From Tubiluchus corallicola (Eukaryota > Priapulida > Priapulimorpha > Priapulimorphida > Tubiluchidae), in assembly GCA_030141605.1 (NCBI GenBank), contig JAQGDQ010000211.1:208885-272884 (forward strand): 64,000 nt of DNA. Reading direction: 5' to 3'. Within the stretch, counting starts at the first letter, position 1. Every line of letters starts with the position of its first letter. This document shows, in pieces, positions 12,063-64,000 of the stretch. Under the pieces are notes generated by a model. The model saw only the letters and a list, made by a program, of their open reading frames with translations, did no database searches and was not told the DNA's origin. The position numbers were made by a program, and so were the translations under genes.

Positions 12063-15000
12063 TTCTTACATGGTTTAAATAAGAGTTAAACGAGAGAAAT
12101 TCTGTCGAAGTAAATGATTGAAAAGTAACGAAGAAGCGATCGAGCTATTTGTAAATTTTGTGAATCTTAATACCCCAGCACAATTTTAATATTTTCTGAC
12201 TGAAATTATTAGAGGGTTGACTTTTAGACTTTTTAACCTTTTTAAGGTACTGAAAGTATCTTTAAGTTTTGGAAACTGTTTAAATTATTTTTATGACATT
12301 ATGACTAAACTGGTCTGTTTTTAACGTATAACCAGTCTATGTTAAGTAGCGATTCGAAGAATGTTCACATACTTGTAACAAAACTAGACAACTACAGTCT
12401 TTAAATAGTCACTGCTGCACAGATCATATTGTACTTGGCATGTGGGAATATTTTGAGAAAAGGAAGCGTTGCCACTGCTACAGATAATATGTACTACACG
12501 TATATTATTGCAACTTCTGCTACATCAACATCAGTTTTACTATCACAAGTATCATTGCTATAGCTGTTCACACCCCCACAATTTTAAATGCAGTCAGTCC
12601 CACTGCTGTACAACTTGAATAGGCGTTTTCATCAACACCGTCTTCATCACGTTATTTCAACAGTTTTGTTTTGTGTAACTAATATAACTCAAAGCACCTT
12701 GAATTGTCGACAAGTATTAACAAGCATCGATGTACAAAGGTCCCTTTCCTGTACAGAAGAATACTCTGGCCGATAAATGAGGAACTTGAACAGTTTTAGG
12801 AAAATATCAAGTCTTTGTCTTTGTCTATCAATAACACCAAGACTTTCACAAATGCATGGGTGTTAATTTTGATGGAGATTGATGTATAATTGATGATTCT
12901 TTAATGACTGACCTTGCTAATGCGCAGAGAACAATAATTTGAATGTAGTAAATTTTTTTCACAATTGTCACAACATTTGCAGGAATGTTTTGTTGTTTTT
13001 TAACTTAAACTATGACAATATGAAAACATTTGTCTCACCTTACTTTAAATTTGAGCAATTAGAAACAAATATATTTTTAACTTTTTGCAACTAAAGAAAC
13101 CTACCTCTAAAAATTACTGAATAAGCCTACTAGTAAACAGAGAACTGCCTAAATTAGTGTAAACAATTGACTAACAATATAAGATATGTATATATATATA
13201 TATATCCAAAGTTTATATTAAGCTGTTAAAATAATCTTTAGTGCAGCATAATTTTAGAAAACAACCTCCTATTGGTCTACAGATTTCAATTTTTGACTGA
13301 AAAATAACTACACTTTTAAGTTTTTTATTGACTACCGTTCAACTATGTAATTTGAGCACACACAAACATCACGATTATAAGTATTTATTTGACCTTAAAG
13401 CTGTCAGCATTCTTAACCACAGCTCTTAGTTTGTAGCTCTGGTAAAAGTTGATTATATTTGATGGACAGGAAGAGAGAAGCTCAGTTACTGATTATAATT
13501 TAGACAATTCCTGGTTGAATTTAGCAGTACAAACTTACAAAAAGATGTCCTTGCGTTCTGCATACTTTGTTCTTCTCTGTTGCTTGAAGGATAAATCTGA
13601 TACTCGAATATTTCCGAACTTCATGTACATTCGGTCTTCGACAAAAAAAGTTATTTGACTTCAAACACACTACGTCAGCCTGAAGTATATTAGCTTAATA
13701 AAACGCTGTATTTTAGTAAAAATACTTCTAATCACAAACAAAATTATGTCCAAAAGTACCACATTACAACAATTCTGCTCTTCTGAAGATCTTTGGAGCT
13801 ACATTTTGTGCAGCGTTTTTTTCAGAAACCAAGTTTTCTAAATATTCAACAGAATCCCAAAAACAAAGCCAGCAAACGAACTCCCAAACACCGCTTCAAT
13901 GCACAAACACGACAAAAGGATGATTGACCAATCGTTTGAGATATACAAATAATAAAATTTAGCACATTCACTTTGTAATAAAAATAACGCCTAGATTTAG
14001 CACAAATAGGAATATCATTGGTTAAAGTTCGACAACAAAGGTACGTCAGCTAAACACTCCCAAGCAATAATCCAATAAAGATTATATACAAAGAAACGTC
14101 TGATACATAGGCAAACTTCACTGCACAAAAGCGTGTCGCTTATAATGAAAAAGTCAAAGTACGACTATAAAACAGAATTTCTTCCTGACGGCTATGTTGG
14201 TTTTCCATTACGTCACAGATTTGTGTGTGATTTACCCCGTTTTATCTGACGTCAATACAAATTGAGATTTCAATATCTCTTCGCGACTTGAACAACTACC
14301 AAACTATACTAACAAACAATAGCGTTATTAACAAGTGCTGCGAAAATAAATTAAAACAGGGCCAAACATGTATAGCTGTATACATAAGCGATGTGCAGAC
14401 GAGCATCAGGGGATGACTATTACGAAGTAAGTTTACATAAGATCTCATAATCATCAGTTCATAAGTTCTAACGCAATATAGCATTATAATAATTATTATG
14501 TGCGTACATAAGGGAGTAAAAAACCTGTGCATACAAGTTTGATATCTCTTCATGTTTAGTTTGTCTTCTTGCCTGAGTACCTCTATATTTCATCTTAAAC
14601 TCTCACGTAGCAAGCCTCTGCATACCAGCATCTTATGTCATCTATAATTTTTCTTCTTTCTTTCTCTTTCAGAAGAGGCTTTCACTTGCATGGGTGCCGC
14701 CAGTTTTAAAAATTTGGCGCAAGAGGAACTAGGAGGTCTGGAACACATACCAATGCATTTTCCTGTATTTAAGCACATTTCGGAAGCCTGAAATGCTATT
14801 TTAAATTCTGGTGCATAGACTCCTCAAACGTGAAAAATTGTGCTTTAGTAAACATATTTTACCTACATTTACCTAGGTAATAATCATTGTATTCCATTGT
14901 TACAGTCATGTGTCCTAAAAGCAAGTTCATAAAACTGCAATGTGGAAGACCCATTACTTAAGCTTAACTTATTTAGTGTCAAATTATCTACCCTGGCAAA

Positions 15001-15434
15001 ATATGAATAGTCAAACACTAAACTGATCTGAGACTGCAAAGTTTACAGCCCAGCCACTGTTCATACAAAATTTAGGCATAATTTCACTATGCAAATCAGG
15101 TTACTGTTCTGAGAATGCGCAAAACAAACAAGGGAGCTGCCGTGTTTCTTGGTTTACAACAAAAAAATTATTTAACTATAAAAAAAATTTTCTTAAGAAA
15201 TTCTCTGGACACACGTGCATCAGTGCATCTGACTGCCGGCGCCCGTGTGCACTTATCAAGTGGCTAATGTTACTTTAGGCTGTTATAAATTAGTATAGCT
15301 TTGGGCAATGGCTCTTCATAACAGAGCAACATGTCTGCACACTTCACTCTCTCTCGCTGGAGTCACAAAACCTCCGAATTTCTTCACCTGTCTCTAGGCT
15401 GCTTTGATGCAGTCCTGCATCAGCATCGACCTAC
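12063..15434. other. No gene recognised; intergenic or first-intron sequence
   Basis: AT-rich sequence with a (TA)n run near 13190-13205 and an isolated TGACGTCA at 14247-14254. The GSK3 first exon may lie here or nearby, but no MSGRPR-type coding start was found. Confidence 0.5.
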
Positions 15435-15438
15435 TTAA

Positions 15439-16157
15439 CTCCTTCAGGACGGCACCATTCAAAACCGATCTCATAAGACCTATGACTTTTCTGCTACCGC
15501 CGACATAGCTATAAAATGATTGCAAATTAGATACTGTTTTTTTGGGTGAATAACGGCTATCCAATTGTGCTATTTGGTTAAACACTTATAAGTGATTTAA
15601 TTAGATAAAATTGAGAAAAACACGCCGTTTTCAGGCACTCCAACTTCGCTTATTGAGTAGCTTTATCTGGTGTACGCCTGCGTGATCGTACGCACTAATT
15701 TATTGATCAACTGCTTGCTACAGTCCCAGCTGTGCAGTGTCCTGCTGCTCCAGGAAAAACCAACAATCAGCCAAGGAAAAATTAAGGCCATCTCATCTTT
15801 TAACAGGAATTCCTCCTTAAAAATATAGCAGACTTGATGCCAAAGTGTGTCACAGTGTTATGTCTGGATAGTTGAAAATTTCTGCATTAGAGAATTTCAC
15901 ACAAGTGATACTGCACTTTGTTACAGTGCAAACACTGCAGTTGCTGAAAGCTTTTTTCAATTTATTTGTCAAAGATCGATATTTAAATTGTCTAAGGTAA
16001 GCTAATGCATTTCGTGTATAATTTTTGCATGAAAGTCCATTGAATGAGGAGTAGAAATCTACAGAAATTATCAAATATAATTTAATCATTGCTTAGTGAG
16101 CGCAGTTTTTTCATGAACCAATTCAAAATGCAGCAAACTCTTACGCTGCTGAAGGAG
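15439..16157. mobile_element. TTAA MITE, family E copy 1
   Basis: The inverted ends are CTCCTTCAGGACGG and GCTGCTGAAGGAG. The element is flanked by TTAA at 15435-15438 and 16158-16161. It is 719 bp and non-coding, and homologous to 44712-45514. Confidence 0.88.
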
Positions 16158-16837
16158 TTAAACATAATTTATCAGTTTGAGTAAATAGTTAGCTTCTCCA
16201 TCTAGCTTCTGCATGGTGATGGTGGTGGTTGTTGATGTTGTAATTATTATTATTGTTAATATAATGTAATTATTGCTATAATGTTATCAAATATAATGTA
16301 ATTATTGCTTAGTGAAAGCAGTAATGCAGCAAATGCCTGTAATGCAGCAAATGCTTACAGGTCTGACGGATTTAAGAAGATCATATGAATGGATTTCAAG
16401 TGACCTTCAAGCACTGGGACTGCCATTTTCTTGTAATTTCAACCCAAACTTTAATTCAAAATAATGAAACTTTTCGTCCCAAGTTTTCTAATAAAATAGT
16501 TAAACAATAGCTCCTGTCTAATATCTCTATACTAAAGCACAGATGAATCTAATTATAACTATTACTATTATATTTTTGCCATTATGATTATTAGTAACAA
16601 ATTAATAGTGTGCCAGTTTGCCAACACCAATAGCAGGACAGTTTGACTGTTTACAAAATGGTGTTTCTGCAATTAGGGTCATGATTTCATGACTGGAGTT
16701 GTACCGTACATTATCATGAGTATCATAACAGCACTACATCATACATGGTCCAACTTGAATATTGCACAATTATTATTAGAACTTTTGTATTATTTGAGCG
16801 TATTCGATTTTATTCTGTGTAATTTAGCATGATTTGA

Positions 16838-16925
16838 GGCATGGTGGCCGAGTGGTATGTTGCTCGGTTGCTGGGCTTACAAGTAGGGAATTTTCTATGT
16901 ACGTTCACGTCTGTCTAGTAGTAGT
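16838..16925 (+). mobile_element. tRNA-like SINE head
   Basis: GGTGGCCGAGTGGTATG resembles the 5' arm and box A of Ser/Leu-type tRNAs. The expected box B is degenerate, and no acceptor stem closes, so this is a retroposon remnant rather than a tRNA gene. Confidence 0.45.
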
Positions 16926-18560
16926 AATTGTTTCATCATTGATACCTATATTGAAAATTGAGACTTGGTAAAAATTGACACATCAAAAAGTATAAAAATT
17001 ATACATAGTATTCATGCATGATACTTCCAGTTATGTTATAATGTCACATAGAAGTTATTTTCCAATTACGATTATTAGAATATTAAAGTTAATGGAGTTG
17101 TTCACTGATGTATGCTTTTCAAACACGAATGCATGGTTTGTGGCTACCTGGATTCGATACTAAGTTTTGGTTTGGCTTGATTCGTAGTACAGCCTGACCA
17201 TATCAGTTTGTCTTGAGGAGAGGATGTGCTGACCGAGTGAATGTGTTTAATTGAGAGATCTCTCTCAGCTATTTATGTACCAAGCCGGTACGTGGTATTA
17301 TTATACTGGTGAGCATGGCTGAGGATAAGCAATGAATTTTGACAATCTTGGACACTGTGCATGGATTTACTATTTGTGCATTTTTTGCAAGCTGTTGCCA
17401 TCTAGTGCTGGTATTGTAAAACTAGTAGGTTAGGCAACTTACCTGCAACATAATTTTATGGTGCAATGAATGCATGCATACCTGCTTATCCTCTACCTAC
17501 TTTGAAATAATGGTTTTTGTGAAGCCTGTGCCAGTGTGCAAACTATTAAGTAACTCTGGTTGTAACTGGTTCCTCACCAAGTTATTCTAGTTTCACTAGT
17601 ATGTAGATAATTGGAAATTTTTAATTTTATATTTCTTTGTTAAAATGCAAAGCAAAGCAAAGGCATTGTAGGTGCTGTTTGGTTCTTTCCATGATTTTCT
17701 GTGCTTTTAACCTTAGGCATAATGTGACAGAAGTTGAACATTAACTAAACTGTGATGTGCTATCATCTGTCAGCCTGCATGACTGATGTATGCCAGTTCA
17801 TATGCATATCTAGTGCACAAGGATTGTGATGCATGTCACTATAAAACTAAACTACAAAACTTCTAGAAAGATTATCTCTGCAGTTGATTTATGCTGCAAC
17901 ACATGATCAACTCCATAACTAACTTTAAGTGATTTGATGTTCTTTAGTTAGCACAATGGTATCTGATAATAAACTTGACTCGAATCTAAATTAAGTTCGT
18001 TAAGGCTTCGCGTCTTGTTTCTGCATAAATACAGTCAAGATCATATCACAGTGTGACTATAATTAGGCAACAAAATGTAAGAAGTTGTTACTGCAACGTA
18101 TAAAGTTAGTTAAGTTTCTAATTAAATGTTTGAGTTTTCGGTCGCCACGTATAAGAAATAAGCCAACGTGCGCTGTTATGAGTTGCGCAATGCTCTTCAT
18201 AACGCGTCCCTCCCAATGAACGAATGAACCCCCACTAAATAAATAAAAAAGATCAGTATCTTAAAACAGTTGCGTCACGGGACGGTCACCCAGCGTTCTA
18301 ACTTCCACCTCGCCCTCACGCCAAACATATTTCAAGGTGTTTCCAAATTTTTTCAGTAATATAACCCAGCTAAACTTGATATAAAACGGTATGACACTAG
18401 GTACAACGAATACACTATTAATTTTTCAAGAACTAATGTTGGTAAACACTTTATTCCTACTCATGGCCCTATAACTTGGAATAAATTACCTGAATACATT
18501 AAAACTTCTGTGTCGCGTATTCCGAATAATCACTTTGAATGTGTGGATGTATAATGTATA
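16926..18560. other. No gene recognised
   Basis: AT-rich non-coding sequence. 18120-18330 is locally richer in CpG, which would be compatible with a regulatory region upstream of the ABCC start at 19491, but no specific site can be defended. Confidence 0.4.
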
Positions 18561-18562
18561 TA

Positions 18563-18870
18563 CAGTACCGCGCCGCTTAATAGACTCACAGTTAATAGAC
18601 TCAATCGTTTAATTGACTCAAAAACGCCTGGAATGGGCCACTTCTATTCAAATATACATAAATCTATCAGTAATTGACTCAAATAACTCCGCATAATGAC
18701 TCAATATTTTTCATTCGCCTACATAAAATGAGATATATGTATGTGCCAAAAGAGCCTTTCCTACTTTTATGTCATCTTTACTTCCCTTTTGTGCACTATG
18801 TATACAGAAACAATCATGTTAAGTACTGTTTTGTTTATAAGTAGGTACGTTAATTGAGCAGAATATACGA
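18563..18870. mobile_element. pogo-like MITE fragment (TA-flanked left end)
   Basis: It begins TA then CAGTACCGCGCCGCTTAATA. Inside are repeated ATTGACTCA words and GGAATGGGCCACTTCTATTC. The reverse complement of the same ending occurs at 23337-23479. The far end of this copy was not found. Confidence 0.55.
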
Positions 18871-19490
18871 CCAGAGGGGAGCATTTCAAAATATTTATAA
18901 CCTGGATGGAATTCATCTTTCGTGATAACTTGCGCCTCTCTTTGCGACCCTAGTTTCATACAAATATATGATAGATTGCTGTTTAAGTCCTTTGTTTTTG
19001 GAGGCGGATACATTACAATACTTACATTACAATATTGAAAATATATGCTGAAATGTGGCAACTGTTTTCTCCAAAATGGAAGGGGGGGGGGGGAGTTTCC
19101 AAAATCAGCAGAAGACCCGCCATTGTTGCGCTGCTCAAGTGTGTACCTGCTTAATATGATCCATATAAATCCTTCTGTACTGATTCCTGTCTGATGCTAA
19201 TTAGTGTCTATTGTTAATTATTAGCTAATTACCATACTGTAGTAATGTGAATAATAAGAATAGCTTATTTTACCTGGTGTTTAAACTCTGCCTAGATGTT
19301 GGTATTGGAATTAAGTATGAACTAAGAAAGTAGAAAATCTACTCAGAATTTCAAACTCTTTTTTTTTCCTGTTTTTGCTTATTGCTTTGATTATTTTTCT
19401 TTATTTAGTCGCTATGAAAAATTTGCCACCACACAGATGAAGACAGAAGGATCTTACTAGGAGGGAAGTTGAAGGGGAAGCTTAGCATCA

Positions 19491-62073
<42,583 letters not shown>

Positions 62074-62084
62074 GTAAGTTAATT

Positions 62085-62150
62085 CTGCTTTGCATTTCTA
62101 AGGCAGAAGGTCTTCGGTTCGAGTCCCGGGAAAGGTGCAAAATTTTCCAG
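62085..62150 (+). mobile_element. tRNA-derived SINE 3' half directly after the exon 25 donor
   Basis: GGTTCGAGTCCCGGG is a good box B with T-arm pairing, preceded by an anticodon-arm-like TTTCTAAGGCAGAAGG. Box A is missing because the exon occupies that side. Confidence 0.45.
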
Positions 62151-62359
62151 ACTTCTAATTTAGTATTTTCATTCATACGTGTGTGTGACAACTTTCTTTT
62201 ATTGCGTATCAAAGATTCAAAGTTGGTATTCTGGAAAGGAAAGATTACGCCTATACCAAAATTTATGCAAAAAACGTCTGATCGTTAAGAAGATTTGATG
62301 TTCGTCATTTTATTTGGCATCAAATGTAGAAAGTTAGTATAGACGGTTCATTTCCAAAA

Positions 62360-63655
62360 CGAGTCATATTCCATGTCACTACAAATAGTGCAAGTCGAAG
62401 TTTCATTGTTCTACCTGATTAACTTGCTGGCCATTGAGAAATTCCACTCTTCACACAATATGTGTTAATTTTGTTAAAATGAGTATTTGCAGGTAAAAAC
62501 AGCCACGGACCTATTCAGAGGGGTTCTTAAGCTTTGTAAAGATCACATTTTTGTATCAAGGTCATTTTCTGGGTTTTGTGCATTTTCAGCAAATTTATCA
62601 AGTGCTTTATGCTGTTTTGCACAGTAAAGCAAAAGTGAAGCATTTTACACGGGGTGTCTTTCGATTTTTCTCAAATAGATGAACTATCTAAATATTTGAC
62701 AAAACAGTCGACGAAATATCCAACCGGAATTTGCTATTTATGTAAATGCTGGACATAAACTTTTTGTGCACTAATGGTGTTTGTAAAAAAGTTGTGTAAA
62801 ATTTCATGCAACAGCAGGCCGCAGCTTAGCTTTAACAACAGGTTGCCACGGCGTTTGTGACACGCAGTTGCTATGCTGTAACAACAGGTTGCCATGGTGT
62901 TTGTGACACGCAGTTGCTTAGCTGGAACAACAGGTTGCCGTGGTGTTTGTGACGCGCAGTTGCTTAGCTGGAACAACAGGTTGCCGTGGTGTTTGTGACA
63001 CGCAGTTGCTTAGCTGGAACAACAGGTTGCCGTGGTGTTTGTGACACGCAGTTGCTTAGCTGTAACAACAGGTTGCCATGGTGTTTTTGACACGCAGTTG
63101 CTATGCTGGAACAACAGATTGCCACGGTGTTTGTGACACGCAGTTGCTATGCTGGAACAACAGGTTGCCATGGTGTTTGTGACACGCAGTTGCTATGCTG
63201 GAACAACAGGTTGCCATGGTGTTTGTGACACGCAGTTGCTATGCTGGAACAACAGGTTGCCATGGTGTTTGTGACACGCAGTTGCTATGCTGGAACAACA
63301 GGTTGCCATGGTGTTTGTGACACGCAGTTGCTATGCTGGAACAACAGGTTGCCATGGTGTTTGTGACACGCAGTTGCTATGCTGGAACAACAGGTTGCCA
63401 TGGTGTTTGTGACACGCAGTTGCCATGTTCATTGTCCTGCTGCAGCATCCTAACCATGCAGTGCAGCCTGGACATTGGTAATAATTGCATTGCTATGGTG
63501 ATCGCGGTAATATTGGCATTGCTATGGTGACCATGCTAATATTGGCATTGCTGTGGTGACCATGCTAATATTGGCATTGCTATGGTGATCGAGTGTTTTT
63601 GTCTGCCATCTAGGGGCAAGTTAAAAAAGCATTGCAAGTGTGTAATTGCACTACC
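62360..63655 (+). repeat. Dispersed repeat family F, copy 2
   Basis: Shared blocks with 34070-35130 are CTGATTAACTTGCTGGCCAT, CTCAAATAGATGAACTATCT, TTTTTGTGCACTAATGGTG and GTCTGCCATCTAGGGGCAAG. The 46-bp minisatellite has expanded between the last two. Confidence 0.7.
62813..63425. repeat. 46-bp minisatellite, about 13 units
   Basis: The unit is AACAACAGGTTGCCATGGTG + TTTGTGACACGCAGTTGCTA + TGCTGG. The units at the right end are nearly identical. Confidence 0.96.
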
Positions 63656-64000
63656 TGCGGTTGTATGTTTTTTTCGTATTTTATGAAATCTCTTTTAAAC
63701 TGTAAACGGTTTATGTATAAGTTTTTTGCTTTTTCATTACCCATTACTAGTTAGATGCAAATGTGATAAAAATAAATCACAGAACACTAGTTTGTGAAAA
63801 GAAACGAATTTACTTGCCAAATTACGTCATAGGGCATGACACGTTTTGGAAACGAACTCGATCGTAGTCTCAAAACAACAAAAATCTGAGTTTAACTTTT
63901 ACAAAAGTTGCCCGAGAATTTTTGTTGGAGGGTTTTTTCTTAAATTATATCTTTGGCGTACTTTCAAGCAGATGCTTGTTTGTTTCTGCTTGTTGACAAA

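Noticed and set aside
18400-18530. Plus-strand remnant reading like a LINE C-terminus (GPITWNKLPEYIKT-like)
   Set aside because: Suggestive of a decayed LINE end, but short and without boundaries or duplications, so not listed as a feature.
62085-62150. Functional tRNA gene
   Set aside because: There is a good T-arm/box B but no box A and no acceptor pairing. The 1865-2105 and 16838 sequences fail in the same way.

Overview
This is an AT-rich, intron-rich, transposon-dense stretch of an invertebrate animal genome; I cannot place the phylum. The exons are short and comparatively GC-rich, have GT..AG borders, and keep consistent splice phases. There are no prokaryotic features. The window holds parts of two conserved animal genes, and repeats fill most of the rest.

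Layout. Two exons on the minus strand (2291-2374 and 4011-4201) encode the start of the kinase domain of glycogen synthase kinase 3. The rest of that gene lies beyond the left edge, and its first exon was not found. On the plus strand, 19491-62073 carries the first 25 coding-exon positions (26 exons counting an alternative pair) of a full-length ABCC1/MRP1-type ABC exporter. It starts at an ATG in good Kozak context (19491) and covers TMD0, the linker, TMD1, NBD1, the inter-half linker and most of TMD2. All exons join in one frame, giving about 1207 residues; the last TMD2 exons and NBD2 lie beyond the right edge. The two genes are divergent (head to head).

Main result. TMD2 contains a tandem duplicated exon, 24a (59833-59998) and 24b (60060-60225). 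Both are 166 nt with identical phases and encode 55-residue peptides that match at 41 of 55 positions. Only 61 nt separate them, and including both would shift the frame, so they read as mutually exclusive alternative exons.

Mobile DNA. A 2.4-kb non-LTR retrotransposon copy has 13-bp target duplications, a reverse transcriptase ORF and no endonuclease. Two short retroposons have a 5S rRNA head fused to the 5' and 3' ends of that same LINE. Numerous MITE families are flanked by TTAA (piggyBac type). There is also a deleted PIF/Harbinger element with TAA duplications nested in a TTAA MITE, hAT-type MITEs with 8-bp duplications, pogo-like TA-flanked MITEs, tRNA-derived SINE pieces, and many intronic minisatellites. 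One minisatellite duplicates the splice acceptor of exon 11 four times. No autonomous DNA transposase is intact in the window.
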